Below are positions 1 to 11,353 of a DNA stretch of 64,000 bases, piece after piece. Each line of letters begins with the position of its first letter. The stretch's first letter is position 1. The position numbers and the translations under genes were made by a program. The notes under the pieces are model-generated. The model saw nothing but the letters and a program-made list of their open reading frames with translations, was not told where the DNA came from and ran no database searches. Origin of the DNA: Pinus tabuliformis (lineage: Eukaryota > Streptophyta > Pinopsida > Pinales > Pinaceae). The stretch is from contig CM062813.1 of the NCBI GenBank assembly GCA_031772625.1, positions 767,312,720 to 767,376,719 of the forward strand, read 5' to 3'.

Positions 1-93
1 ATTGAAGCCTACCATGACGAAACAATCATGGAAATGCATCCTTATGAGTCCAGGAGCTACTTTTGAACTGTTTAAGAAGGCATCTCTCACTAC
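1..93 (-). pseudogene. class III peroxidase exon fragment
   Basis: Read on the minus strand, this stretch encodes the distal-haem part of a plant class III (secretory) peroxidase. It contains VRDAF, then SSKVAPGLIRMHFHDCF with the invariant Arg and the distal His of the HFHDCF motif. Class III peroxidases use H2O2 to oxidise phenolics in the wall and vacuole. The family normally continues with RGCD after HFHDCFV; here the residues are MVGFN, so the calcium-binding Asp and a disulphide Cys are lost. A TAA lies just upstream in frame (94-96). The piece ends at the window edge, so the rest of the gene, if any, lies outside. I read it as a relic. Confidence 0.7.
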
Positions 94-1039
94 TTATGAG
101 TCCTGGCTACGTGCATTATAACTACTAAACAAACCTGTTGTGTTGTCCATAAACCTACACCAAATACATTTCCCCATAAACCTAATACCTTCTTTTAAAA
201 GCTTGCGTAACTGCTTCAATCTGTGAAACTTCTCCACGATTACCATTCAATTCCTGGAAGCATCATACAGTAGTGTTTGTAATGAATCCTCTTTCATCAT
301 AAAAAGATTATTAAAAACATAGGGCATGAGAAATATAATGCAACAAACTTGTTAAATCCCTTACCCGACTCTCTATGGAGCACTGCACGTCAAGCATTCT
401 ATCCTACTGGCGCAGTTATGCTCATCACATCCTGACCTGTACACAAACCATCGTTTGTCTGTCTGGTTTTAATATAAATAATTTTAACTCATTAAATCGA
501 CAAAAAAAACTATGAAAGAATTTTCCTTCCCACAGATCCAATCACCAGATTTTCAACCGGAACAATCTAAAGCAGACATAACAGAAGTGAATGGGGTGGA
601 TTATTGTAATCAAAGCTAGAGGAATATGACAATATTCTTGCACTCTAGCGAGGTTGGTTAAGGAATTAGAATTCCAACCAAGATGAAGGCAAGACAAGTT
701 GTCCATCTTGTAGTTTGAGCTATCGCATGCGAGACAAGTTGTAGGGTAGTGGGCCCAAAGAGTTAGACAAATGGTAAATTTGTGGGCCCACAGTGTAAAA
801 CGTGGTGATTTATTACTACTTTGTATGTGACATCTTTGCATGCACTCCAAGTGTCCTTTGCAAAGGTACATCTCTACATCCATTACAGGTTTTGCATAGG
901 CTCCAGAAGATGTTCTTAGTTTTATATAAGGCATTCAAAATGCTCCCTTCAAAGATATTTTCTTATCAAACATTCAGTTTTGTTTTAACTCAGAGCCTTT
1001 CTGCAATTGTTCATTCGTGAGAGGATTGTCAGTGGTGGA
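94..1039. other. intergenic, no clear gene
   Basis: About 0.95 kb of AT-rich sequence. One minus-strand piece at 189-253 looks exon-like: it is open, preceded by a ttccag-type acceptor and followed by a gtatta donor, and encodes ELNGNRGEVSQIEAVTQAF. I do not recognise this peptide. The other open frames are short and lack domains. Confidence 0.4.
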
Positions 1040-1141
1040 TGCATCTTTCTGCCATGACCCTGTGAATTCAAACATAGCATTAAATAGCCCAGATGGGATT
1101 TTGCCTGATATGTTGAGTTCCTGATTGAATTGCTCTGACAT
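1040..1141 (-). pseudogene. MACPF-domain protein (NSL1/CAD1-like) exon fragment
   Basis: The minus strand encodes MSEQFNQEL, then GKIPSGLFNAMFEFTGSWQK and DA, a signature block I recognise from plant membrane-attack-complex/perforin (MACPF) proteins such as NSL1 and CAD1, which restrain cell death and salicylate-dependent immunity. An acceptor (tttgcag) directly precedes the first codon, as expected of a spliced exon. After the DA codons the expected family continuation (an AFDG-type stretch) is absent, and the frame runs into unrelated sequence with a stop. No further MACPF exons were found at lower coordinates. It is probably a truncated relic. The partner exon at 2198-2230 ends at a donor in the matching phase. 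Confidence 0.65.
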
Positions 1142-2197
1142 CTGCAAACATTATTTCCACAACAGGTATGATTGAATTTAGATATCTGGACAGCAATGCT
1201 ACGCATAGTTGCAGAGGAAACAAATCACATTGAAATTAGATATTTGAACAACAATGCTATACATAGTTACAGAGGAAACAAATCACATTACATTGAGCCT
1301 TCGTTGAGGTGGGCTCAAAACTAAGATTTAAAAGAGAAGCTAACTAGCCTATACATGGCCAACCACCACTGGAAATGTGCCCTTCAGACCACTCTGAAAA
1401 GTGAGTGCAATAGACACTCAAAAAATGGCATTTTAATTCATTAAGTTGCATTATGAAGAAGATGATTAAAACAAGGAAAGATTCATAAATATGAAACTCA
1501 GTCCTTACTCAATATGAACACACTGTAAACTACAAGCATACTCATCCATTTACTGGGCAACCTTGATATCAAATCATCAGATGTTAGTTTCTACCGCAAC
1601 AAAGATATCAAATATCTATAAGAATTTTGAACTCGTGGCTCAAAAATGTGTAGCTTAATAATTTAGAATACACAACTGCAGAAGCCTCAGACCTATTAGA
1701 TTTCTATTTTCCTGTTTTTGTCAGGGTTGGATAGGCTTAATTTCATGGAAGCGTCAATCAAGATAACACATTGAGATACTAACATAAGTAACAGGAGGCC
1801 ACAATATCTTGCGTACATGATATGCATAGTGTGAAGGGGAGGTTGTTTCTTATCTTGAAAACCTTACCCCTTTCGCTCGGTTGCCATTTACCGTTTCTCA
1901 TTTCTGGTAACATAGTAGAAAATTGTATCCACATTCAACCTCCCCTTGTATACTTCCTTTTTTTGCATGCATAAATGTGCAGCTGCTTGCTCGCATGTGT
2001 GCTTCATTGTTGACATAGGTGACATTAACTTTTGGATATATGGTCTCCATTGACCACTCTAAACCAAAACCACACAACAATACCACGCAAGGGGCATTTA
2101 CAAAACCACGTTTGCCCAAAAGAAATTACCCAAACACCAGGAGCACCAGAATTCAACAATATTGAAAAAAGAAAAGAAGTTCCAGAACATAACCCAC
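1142..2197 (-). other. probable intron or spacer between two MACPF exons
   Basis: About 1.06 kb between the two MACPF-like exon pieces. On the minus strand it begins gtgggtt at the upper end and ends tttgcag at the lower end, so it has intron-like borders. No other coding signal was seen. Near 1170-1290 there is a local direct repeat sharing agaggaaacaaatcacatt. Confidence 0.4.
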
Positions 2198-2230
2198 CTG
2201 CTGGAAGGACAGGACATCGAACCTGTAACG
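2198..2230 (-). pseudogene. MACPF (NSL1/CAD1-like) upstream exon end
   Basis: The minus strand encodes RYRFDVLSFQQ followed at once by a gtgggtt splice donor. In plant MACPF proteins an R-x-R-S-D-V-L-type segment directly precedes MSEQFNQ, which is how the exon at 1040-1141 starts. Order, strand and phase agree. The usual Ser is Phe here, and nothing recognisable extends the exon upstream, so this is either a short exon or the surviving end of a decayed one. Confidence 0.5.
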
Positions 2231-2659
2231 CATGTGGGGAAGCAGCAATAATATCAATGACAACAGCAGTATCAAGGTTTGTAAAATGGTGGGCCAACAA
2301 GCTAAGACGTGGTGATTTCTATTTATTTTGTATGAGACCATCTATTTATGCGTTACAGTTATCTCTTTCAAAAGATTTAAGAGAAGAATGTTGAGGTATT
2401 AGCAACTTGGGCTATATTAATCTCCATGTGGGAAATGGGAATGGTTTGTAGCATTTGAAAGTAGATACAGTGTGTGGGTACCTGAACTCCCTGTCCTACA
2501 CCAGAATTTTTGCAACACATGTTTTTTTGCTTGTTGATAAAGTAGTCTCTTATAGGCAGGGACTGCCGCTACGCAGATGCCCTTATGCCCTTGTTTCTTA
2601 TGAATGTAATCCACTTTTCTCTTTTCAACATGGTGGCAAATAACCATATATTCTTTCTG
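2231..2659. other. spacer, nothing recognised
   Basis: Mixed-composition sequence between the MACPF relic and the first CRK upstream module. No convincing coding frame, repeat or RNA gene seen. Confidence 0.35.
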
Positions 2660-3750
2660 AGATAAATTAACACAATACGGTGTACATACATCCACGTGAT
2701 GAATGTACTTTAGAAAATGAATAAGACGAAATAGGCTTTGAAAGGACGACGTTGAAGTTAGAGGTGTACATAAATTGTGAAGTTTGGTGAAGAATAATAT
2801 TAAAGTCAGTATATGTGGCTACCAATGAACATCGAGCCGCCCATGCATGTCAACATATGCATTTAATGATGTACACTTCCGAGCATAATGTTTGCCCGCC
2901 ATTACTGAAGATCATTCCTGCCTTTTCCGATGCCTTGTATTATGTAGTTGGCTTTCCCTGTTGATGATTAAACTTGTGCATTTAGATTGTGTGTATGCGA
3001 TCAGTATGAAACGAAACAAAGTTAAGTCCTTTGTTTTTCGTTTTGTATTAATAAATACTTTTATCAAATTTTAATTATAATTAAAATGAGTTATTAATTA
3101 ATTAATATATTTTTAATTTATATGGTTATATTAATTATTATTTTGTTTGATTAAATAAGTTAATCAATTATTAAATTGTTGGAGCGGTAATGGAATAAAA
3201 TTACTACTCTTTTTTTAGATTCTAGAAATAAGTTCAGGTAAAGATTTGACTAGTAGATTGATAAGAAGTTGTTTGATAAAGCTAGGTGTTGTTTGACTAG
3301 TAGTTTAATAAGGTTATTATTTATTACAAATTTATTGAATTTGTAAATAAAATGTGGTCATCCAAAATTATTATTAAATTATTTGAGTGGTAGTTTAATA
3401 AATTTATTGTTTATTACAAATTTATTAAATTGGAGGATTGAAGTAAAAAGTTATTGAAGTTGATTTTGTAATTTTATTTTATTATTAGAAAAAATTGTAA
3501 TAAAAATTTAAGTAAAATTATTAAACTAGTCCAAATTATATAAATTAAATGACAACAAGATTGGCAAAAAATCAAAACTTAAAGTTGGAAGTTAATTATT
3601 ATAAATTGTAATTAACTTAATAAGGCTTTTGTGATTTTTGATTATCAAGCAAAACTCTTCTAGATAGATTGAGTCATTTTTTCCTGATAGATATTTCAAA
3701 AACCTTTTGGAAGTTGTTCCAGTCTAATCACAACCTTGATTGGTAACTCT

Positions 3751-3956
3751 GCACAATCGAAGTGCCCTAGGGGTTTTTCAATATGCTGAATCCATATATA
3801 TAGTCAAAAAACCAATTTAAATAAACACAAATCAAGATTTCACCTCAAACTTTGCACAATCGAAGTGCCCTGAGGTTTTTCAAAGCATTGAATCCATATA
3901 TATAATAAAAAAACCAATTTAAATAACACAAATCAAGATTTCACCTCAAATTTTCC
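3751..3956. repeat. two tandem copies, period about 103 bp
   Basis: Two adjacent copies start with gcacaatcgaagtgccct at 3751 and 3854. Both contain tgaatccatatatata and aatcaagatttcacctc. They differ by a few substitutions and small gaps. Confidence 0.8.
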
Positions 3957-4027
3957 AACTCCTAAAAATCACACTAACACAACTCCTTTCAAAACCATTT
4001 TAACTTTTTCAACTAAACTAAATTATT

Positions 4028-4153
4028 AAACTAAATCTATTATCAAAATAAACTCAAATAAATAATTTTAAACTAAATCTATTATCAAAATAAACTCAAA
4101 TAAATAATTTTAAACTAAATCTATTATCAAAATAAACTCAAATAAATAACTTA
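4028..4153. repeat. 42-bp tandem repeat, three copies
   Basis: Copies begin at 4028, 4070 and 4112, each starting aaactaaatctattatc. The equivalent place in unit 2 (about 16437) has only one copy, so the expansion is specific to unit 1. Confidence 0.85.
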
Positions 4154-4333
4154 GCTAAAGCAGTTTTATCTTTTAGGGTGAGACTGATATGTGTTTGCCG
4201 AGCAGGTGTGTGGATAGGGGCTGTCTAGTTGTATTGTTCTTATTGATTAATAGCCTGCACAGAACAGAATAATTTTCTTTAGTATCGTCGGTATGCTCTG
4301 TGGAGAACATCTGTGCAGGTTCTCCAGTGCCCG

Positions 4334-6070
4334 ATGGCCATCGTAGTTGTAACAAATATGAAGTTTCATGGAAGGGATTCTGCACGCTCTCTCTTGATCG
4401 GCCAAAATATTACGCTTTTCTACTCCATCATTCTTGTTTCGACCTTCATCAACATTACCTTTAATGGACACATTTGCAACGCAGCGACAGGTGAACCAAC
4501 AACTAAATGCGATGGCAGTAACTATACAGGAGGCAGTACGTTTGAGAAAAACCTGAACATGGTATTTGATCGTCTTGCTGAAGGGGCCAACAAAACTGGG
4601 TTTAATATATCTGTGTATGGCCAAAGTCCTAACAGAATATATCGCCTCCTTCAATGCAGAGAGAAGACATGACAGTCGACCAGTGCTTCAGTTGTTGGCA
4701 ATTTGCAACCACTAACATTCGACAAATTTGTGGGAATGCCGTTGGCGGTAGTATCTGGCCTTTCCAGTGCTTCTTACTCTATGGAAACTATAATTTCATC
4801 GGACAACTGGATACAGATTTGGGGTTTAGTTACGCTGAGACCTTCAGCGGGAGCACGGTTGTGTTTGTCCCACCTGACTTTGAAGGTGCTGCACAGAATC
4901 TGTTAGAGAAATTGTCAATTGAAGCAGCAAGCGAACCGAAACGATCTGCTTTGTCTACAGCTCCGGATTCGGCGTCCCAAACGATTTACGGTCTGGTCCA
5001 GTAGAGATCTCTCTACTCGTGATTGCAGAAGGTGCCTCTCATACTCAATCAGTAAAATGTTCACTTCTGACACGGCTGCAGGAATTCAATATTGGAGTCA
5101 AAGCTGCATACTCCGTTATGCAATATATCCTTTTTTTAATTCGACTGCGTTTGCACTTAACAGTACTCAGGGGGTAGCTAATAAAGCACATGAGGCCATG
5201 TCTTCACACAAAAGCACGCACATAATTTTAATTTTAGGTGTTGTGGGGGGGTTGGCTCTCGTATTCATGGCATGCTTGTTTGCAACTGTGAAGAGACTGA
5301 AATCCGACATTCGGAAAATGCTATGAAGGTATTTATATTAACAACTCTTGGGTGTTGCTTGTTATTGAAAGCTTCCGCATGTAGTTGGATTGGAGTGCAT
5401 TTTGTGCTTGTTCAGAAGGTAACTTTGTATTTTCATGATACAGATGAGGAAAACACAGCAACCGATCCTGATGGACATATGGTATTTAAGATGGAAACAT
5501 TACGAGGTGCCACGAATAACTTTCATGATGACAACAAGCTCGGAGAGGAAGGCTTTGGTTCTGTGTACAAGGTAACATATAAGGCTAAGAAAGTTTGTAC
5601 TAGTTTTCACTGTTCAGAGCCTTAAATTATGGTCTCATCGCACCAGTGAGCGTTGGATGTAGATTAGTAACCTCAAAACGACTGTATTGCCGGAAGCAAA
5701 TTAAGCTTAATTACTTTACAAAAGTTTTATTAGATTTTTTTTGTTTAAATCATTCAAGGAACTACCGAGGATGGAAAAGAAATAGTTGTGAAAAAACTGT
5801 CCTTCACATCCATGGAAGGAAGGAATTTCTAAATGAAGTTAAACTTGTATTCAAAAGTCAACATAATAGCGGCTGGTATGCAGAGGGATTAGAAAGGTTG
5901 GTCGTTTAAGAGTACCTCCCCAATAAGAGCCTTCATAAAATCTTATTCGGTGACTGACTTCCATTAATTTATCAAGGAAACTTATAATTCTTGTCATACG
6001 CAAACAAACGTAGCCGGCTTGATGGGCAGAAGCGTTACAACATCATAGTAGGATTAGCTCGTGGCCCTTT
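4334..6070 (+). pseudogene. CRK pseudogene 1 (two DUF26 domains, TM, kinase remnants)
   Basis: This is a broken cysteine-rich receptor-like kinase gene, closely similar to CRK2 at 16769. Exon 1 (to 5328) encodes two DUF26/Gnk2 domains, each with the C-x8-C-x2-C motif in the ancestor, then a membrane helix. Damage seen against CRK2: the ATG that starts the signal peptide is ATC; a 2-bp insertion near 4660 shifts the frame after the first DUF26 Cys; a 5-bp loss near 5002 removes the first Cys of the second motif and creates a stop; a 2-bp loss near 5311 shifts the frame after the helix. Exon 2 (5444-5571) keeps a kinase glycine loop, LGEEGFGSVYK. Exon 3 remnants (5761-5945) include IVVKKLSF and EYLPNKSL. 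An exon 4 trace (6010-6066) reads LDGQKRYNIIVGLARG. It cannot make a receptor kinase. Confidence 0.9.
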
Positions 6071-6142
6071 TTGAAATGTGAGATGAGAAACAACATCATA
6101 GTAGGATTAGCTCGTGGCCCTTTTTGAAATGTGAGATGAGAA
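6037..6142. repeat. 53-bp tandem duplication in the kinase remnant
   Basis: Two nearly identical copies starting acaacatcatagtagga at 6037 and 6090. The duplication sits inside the exon 4 remnant of CRK pseudogene 1 and is absent from CRK2 (about 18410), so it arose after the units separated. Confidence 0.85.
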
Positions 6143-7998
6143 ACAAGCGCTGAATTGCATAGATTGGTCTTTTGTGTACACAGGCAGAATCTCAACTGAT
6201 TCCTTGAGTTACTTCTCCTGTGTCATAGTCTCACACTCCAGCATCTAACACCACTGTTTCCATGGGTGATTTGGTAGCCAGGTAATGCAAAATCTGCAGT
6301 ACAAATAAGAGAAAGCTTTCAGTTAATGTTTTAATCTCTATTAGAGCAATGAAACAAAAGAGCTTAAAAGTAAGGTCCGTAAGTCAGTTTGTAAAATATA
6401 AAGACATCGAAGTTTTATTTAATATATTTATTAATATATAAGAAATAGTCACTGAAGTTTTTATTCTTACTGTATCATTTTGACAAAATGTTTTTATTTT
6501 GAGATTTTTTTAATGTAGAATTCTAAATTTTGAGAAGATTTTGGAATTTCATATATAAGAATTAATTTCGCTCTTGTATATTGTATTTTGGATTATTTTT
6601 AGAATCTATATCTAGTTCGGCCACATATTGAAAACCTCTGGATTAATGAGGTTTTTTATTATGTTTATGGACCTGGACTTATCTTAGAATAAGGCTTTCA
6701 CAATTTTAATTTAATTAACCATAGTTATTAGGTGGATTGTAAAAATTTAACCTTGATGAAATATTTCTAGTGTATTCTTATATTAAAGATTGAGATTTAT
6801 CAAGATATATCTCAAATATAGTTATCTTTTTTTTTACTTTTTAATTAAATTAATTAACTAAATAATATCATGTGAACATGTGCTATATAAAAATGAGTTA
6901 ATGTTTTGTGGGCATGTGTTATTTTTTTGGTAGGTAAGCACCCACGGGGAATTTAAGGAGTGCCTTAACAGTGCACTCATTCACCATCAATCCAAAGCCC
7001 AAGGAGTGCCTTAACAGTGCACCCATTCACCGTCAATCCAAAGCCGCGTGGGCTGGGCATGTGTTATTAGTAAGCCATGATATTGGTATATAGTAGCTTA
7101 ACAATGCCTCTTTACAAGTTAAATTTTTTTAAGTGTGGTGAATCTTCACAGTTAAAAATCTGGTTACATGTTTTTTAAATGTATATAAGTTTAATTCATA
7201 TATTAATTATTTTTATTATTTTATAATTAATAATAATGATAATTTAAAATAAAGTTATATAAAATTGATTTATATGATTTTTTTGTTTGTTAATTTATAT
7301 GTAGGTTTTGTTTTTAATTTTTAATTGCATTTATCAACCATTTAATTTATATAACTATAATATTCTTAATGTTAGACATGGTCTAATAATAGATTTTGGC
7401 TAGAATCTCACAATACCATTTCTAGCAACATTGTGATTTTCTATTGTTTAAAATATACTTTTGAATATATAAAATGGATTTAGCATCCTCAAAAACCTTG
7501 AGGAATTAGATGTTTGCAAATTAAACGATTTAAACATATGATTTTTAAAAATATATACAACAAAATTGATTAAAGAAATTCTAAATAAACGTTTTTTTCT
7601 ATTAATTAAACTACACGATAAAGTTAAGTTAATATATTTTGGGATGTTAGGTTTATATTTTAATATCAAGTAAAGAGTTATTATGATTTTAGTGATAAAA
7701 GTATTATATAATTAAGTTAGCAAAACTGATAAAGTAATATTTGATATTTTTAAGGGCGTAGTGCATTTAAAGAAATTCCTTCAAATTTTTTTGGGGTCAT
7801 TTTATAAATTTAGTTATCTTGATTATTTGTTGGGTTAGTTTAACAATTAATTTCATGCCAGTGCATTGGCTTTAATATTGAATATATTAATTTTGTTCTT
7901 TGTATTCTTAGTGCTGTAAAAATAATTTTGATTAGAAAAATTAGGATATATAAAAAAAATTGTCTTATTTATATTTTTTTATAATAATATTAAATTTT
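6143..7998 (+). repeat. CRK unit 1 downstream flank
   Basis: AT-rich noncoding DNA shared with unit 2, where it appears as 18440-18855 plus 25498-26640, split by a copia insertion. Shared landmarks include ctccagcatctaacaccac near 6237 and 18612, and ttgggttagtttaacaatt near 7829 and 26463. No gene was recognised. The copy helps define the duplication boundaries. Confidence 0.75.
6935..7070. repeat. small insertion with a 46-bp tandem repeat and direct-repeat flanks
   Basis: Two 46-bp copies (aaggagtgccttaacagtgc at 6955 and 7001) lie between two copies of gggcatgtgttatt (about 6911 and 7057). The outer parts have partly complementary ends (gcacccacggg and ccgcgtgggct). The equivalent place in unit 2 (about 25890) lacks it. 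It may be a small transposed element with a 14-bp flanking duplication. Confidence 0.5.
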
Positions 7999-9136
7999 GT
8001 TAAAACAGAGCTAAATTGATGGAATTGATAAGTCTTTAGAAGGCTTGATTAATGTAATTATCTGCCATGTATGCATAATGAGAGACTTAGGGGTTGATTT
8101 TAGGAGAAGATCACGGATCTATAATGATCCATGATTCTGTAGTTATTTCTATAAATTGTGTAACTGTGTGTCGTGATAGTAGTAAAGAGAGATAGGATAC
8201 AATGTAGCCGCAGGGGAATTTGTGACTAAGGCTGAGATGCCTTAGCCTGTAATCGATTCTGTATATATATGAAATATATGTGTTATGTGGATTTTCGTGT
8301 ATCTGTGTATTGTTGACCTATAGATTAGATGTGTGCAATGTTACAGGTTTATTGATCGACCATCGATCACTATAAGGATCAATGGCGATCCAATGATAAT
8401 ATGATATCTTAGAATGAGCGTTGTATGGAGTAATGTGAGTGTTTTCAGAGTATGGCAAAGTTAAGTTGTGTTATAACGCGAATTCCATCAAAAGCGAACG
8501 AGGGATTCGTTTCAATCGAAACCGTCAGATGAGCTAGATCGAAGGATATTATCGAAGTATAGAGGAATCTATAGGAGCCATCGCAGTCGTCCGATGGGAG
8601 AAGATCTACGGTCATCGCGTGGCTACAGGTGTTGAGGTTTAATTCCGAAACCAGACCTGAGAAAATCATTAAAACGAATTTAAAGTTCGGAAAGATAAGA
8701 CCATCCGTTTAAACGAGATCAGACGCATATCGCGTGCGAACAAGCGCGACCGTTAATTCTGAAAATGGACGCGATGAGGGTTTATTCAACGGGCTTAAAA
8801 CCTCGTTGAGTTCCGACAATCAGGACCGTTCGATGGTTGATTGATTAGACGATACTCGCGCGGGAAAGTTCGTGCAGGTTAAAATTTCAGGCGGACCCGA
8901 TGTGTTATCAAAGCGGGTTAAATTTTATTTGGATTCAGGCCCTATGTGTTCAAAGTGGGACCGGCGTTGTAGGTCAGGTTTTATCGTGATTTCGTTGTTT
9001 GTTTACTTCCGGGTTTAATGTGAAGGTCGCCTATTAAAATGCTCCCGACATATACATGGGCCCATAACCCACAGGTCCACGTACTAATTATGTAATGATG
9101 CAGCTTTGCTGCGTAAAAGTGGCTTAGCTGTCATCA
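7999..9136 (+). repeat. LTR copy 1
   Basis: About 1138 bp, starting TGTTAAAAC and ending near tcatca just before the primer site. It contains gtatatatatgaaatat at about 8263, a possible TATA region. The right border is judged from the primer site, so it could be off by a few bases. Confidence 0.65.
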
Positions 9137-9140
9137 ATTT

Positions 9141-9152
9141 TGGTATCAGAGC
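9141..9152 (+). other. primer binding site (initiator tRNA-Met type)
   Basis: TGGTATCAGAGC, the common plant LTR-element primer site complementary to the 3' end of initiator tRNA-Met, lies just after LTR copy 1. Confidence 0.75.
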
Positions 9153-9624
9153 AGGGAAAATATTTCTTGCAAGAAGGAGTTTGCGAACAAAAGGAGGAGG
9201 TACAATTATATTGAATGTTGGAGAGTTTATGGTCTTATTCTTATCATGCAGGTAGCAGCAGAAGAAGGTGAGACGATTGCAGCAGCCTAGAGCATGGAGT
9301 GCTAATATGTTTCCAAAGAGGAGACAACCAGAGAAATGCTAACAGACTAAGCTCAGAGGAGAAAAGCTTGGTGAGGCATGTGTAGCAAGGAGGACTTGTT
9401 ACTGCAGAGGTTTTGTTACAGCTCACAGGAGGATCATAAAGGAAATTCCATAGAGGATGTGGGTAGAATTGCTAAGGGATGAAGGAGAAGCATATGACTA
9501 GGAGGTCATAAATTTTTGTACTTCGGGAGTCTGATGCAAGAGCATCCGAGCACCCTTCATCAAAATCGGAATCCAAAGCTGTGAAAGAGGGCACTTGGAC
9601 AATCTTCGTAAACTGGGCAAATTC

Positions 9625-10623
9625 TGTTAAAACAGAGCTAAATTGATGGAATTGATAAGTCTTTAGAAGGCTTGATTAATGTAATTATCTGCCATGTATG
9701 CATAACGAGAGATTTATGGGTTGGTTTGAGAGATCTTAGGAGAAGATCATGGATCTAGAATGATCCATGATTCTGTAGATATTTCTATAAATTGTGTAAC
9801 TGCGTGTTGTGATAGTAGTAAAGAGAGATAGGATAAAATGTAGCCGCAGGGGAATTTGTGACTAAGGCTGAGATGCCTTAGCCTGTAATCGATTCTGTAT
9901 ATATATGAAATATACGTGTTATGTGGATTTTCGTGTATCTATGTATTGTTGACCTATAAATTAGATGTGTGCAATGTTACAGGTTTATTGATTGACCATC
10001 GATCACTGTAAGGATCGATGGTGATCCAATGATAATACGATATCTTAGAATGAGCGTTGTATGGAGTAATGTGAGTGTTTTCAAAGTATGGCAGAGTTAA
10101 GCTGTGTTATAACGTGAATTCCATCAAAAGCGAAGTAGGGATTTGTTTCAATCGAAACCGTCAGATCAACTATATTGACAGATACTATCGAAGTACAGAG
10201 GAATCTAGAGGAGCCATCGCAGCCATCCGATGGGAGAAGATCTACTGTCATTGCGTGGCTATGAGGGTTTATTCAACGGGCTTAAAACCTCGTTGAGTTC
10301 TGGCAATCTGGACCGTTCGATAGTTGATTGATTGGATGGTAATCGCGCAGGAAAGTGCGCGCAGGTTAACATTTCGGGCGGACCCGATGTGTTATCAAAG
10401 CGGGTTGAATTATATTTGGATTTTGGCCTTATGCGTTCAGAGTGGGACCGACGTTGTAGGTTGGGTTTTATCATGATTCCATTGTTTGTTTGCTTCCGGG
10501 TTTAATGTGAAGGCCACTTATTAAAATGCTTCTGATGTACACGTGGGCCCATAACCCACATGTCCACATACTAATTATGTTAATATGCATCTTTGCTGCG
10601 TAAAAGCGGCTTAGCTGTCATCA
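9625..10623 (+). repeat. LTR copy 2, with an internal deletion
   Basis: About 1 kb. It parallels copy 1 but lacks about 130-140 bp that copy 1 has around 8637-8770. A primer-site-like TGGTATCAGAGA follows at 10628, one base off the copy 1 site. Confidence 0.65.
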
Positions 10624-10867
10624 ATTTTGGTATCAGAGAAGGGAAAATATTTCTTGCAAGAAGGAGTTTGCGAACAAAAGGAGGAGGTACAGTTATATTG
10701 AATGTTGGAGAGTTTATGGTCTTATTCTTGTCGTGTAGGTAGCGGCAGAAGAAGGTGAGACGATTGCAGCAGCCTAGAGCATGGAGTGCTCATATGGTTC
10801 CAAAGAGGAGAGAACCAGAGAGATTCTAACAGACTAAGCTCAGAGGAGAAAATATTGGTGAGACAAT

Positions 10868-11353
10868 CATGTTTGAATGTGATTAGAATAGAGTATTTTT
10901 ATTTGTAATGTTAGAAAAAGACGATGTAGAATCAAAGAAATTAACTTTCTGAACTTTGGTATATTAGAAACCTTCTCATATTGTGGGAAAACTAAGATAC
11001 CCATGATTCTGTTAAATGAACTATAATAACTATTATCTATTAGAAAATGTAAAAAAAAGTAGTGTTAAGCATGCACATAAACCTTTATAAATGGTTATAT
11101 ATGATGGTATAAAATGCCATGCTAACAAATGTTCACATCAATGTTCAATTTAAGTATATTTGATTTGGTTGATCATTTTCTCCTTTTGGTTTGAATGTTG
11201 ATTGTGACTTGTTAGTCTTTTTTGTGACAATATTAGTTCCTAGGAAGGAGAGTAGGGTTATACGTAAATCACAATAGGGTTATTAGGGTGGCTAAGTTAG
11301 AGAAAAAATAGTTTGGAAAAGGGATGGTTAGGGTTAATATTAGGTTTTTCAGG
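10868..11353. repeat. duplicated flank shared with unit 2
   Basis: Matches about 26820-27310 (for example gagtatttttattt and gatggttagggttaatatt). Noncoding. It carries TTAGGG-like words in two or three places. Confidence 0.65.

Larger units (their letters stand above)
2660..4333 (+). repeat. CRK unit 1 upstream module
   Basis: This region precedes CRK pseudogene 1. The start (around 2675-2810, with gacgaaataggctttgaaag) recurs at 14435-14510 and 44878-44955. The stretch with gcgatcagtatgaaacgaa recurs in all three. The AT-rich rest, with gtttgactagtagtttaata, matches 14890-16500. It is therefore the shared 5' flank of a duplicated gene and may hold its promoter, though I cannot point to a TATA box. 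Two internal tandem repeats are listed separately. Confidence 0.65.
7999..10863 (+). mobile_element. tandem LTR-internal-LTR-internal element, non-autonomous
   Basis: Two direct copies of one sequence lie head to tail. Each begins TGTTAAAACAGAGC (7999 and 9625). Each LTR ends near tgtcatca and is followed by a primer site TGGTATCAGAG. The first internal segment (9153-9624, about 470 bp) has no coding capacity; the second stops at about 10863, where unit 1 flank resumes. The flank homologous to 26640-26815 is missing at the insertion. It resembles a non-autonomous LTR element with over 1 kb LTRs whose third LTR is missing, probably after LTR-LTR recombination. Direction is plus, from the primer site. 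Confidence 0.7.
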
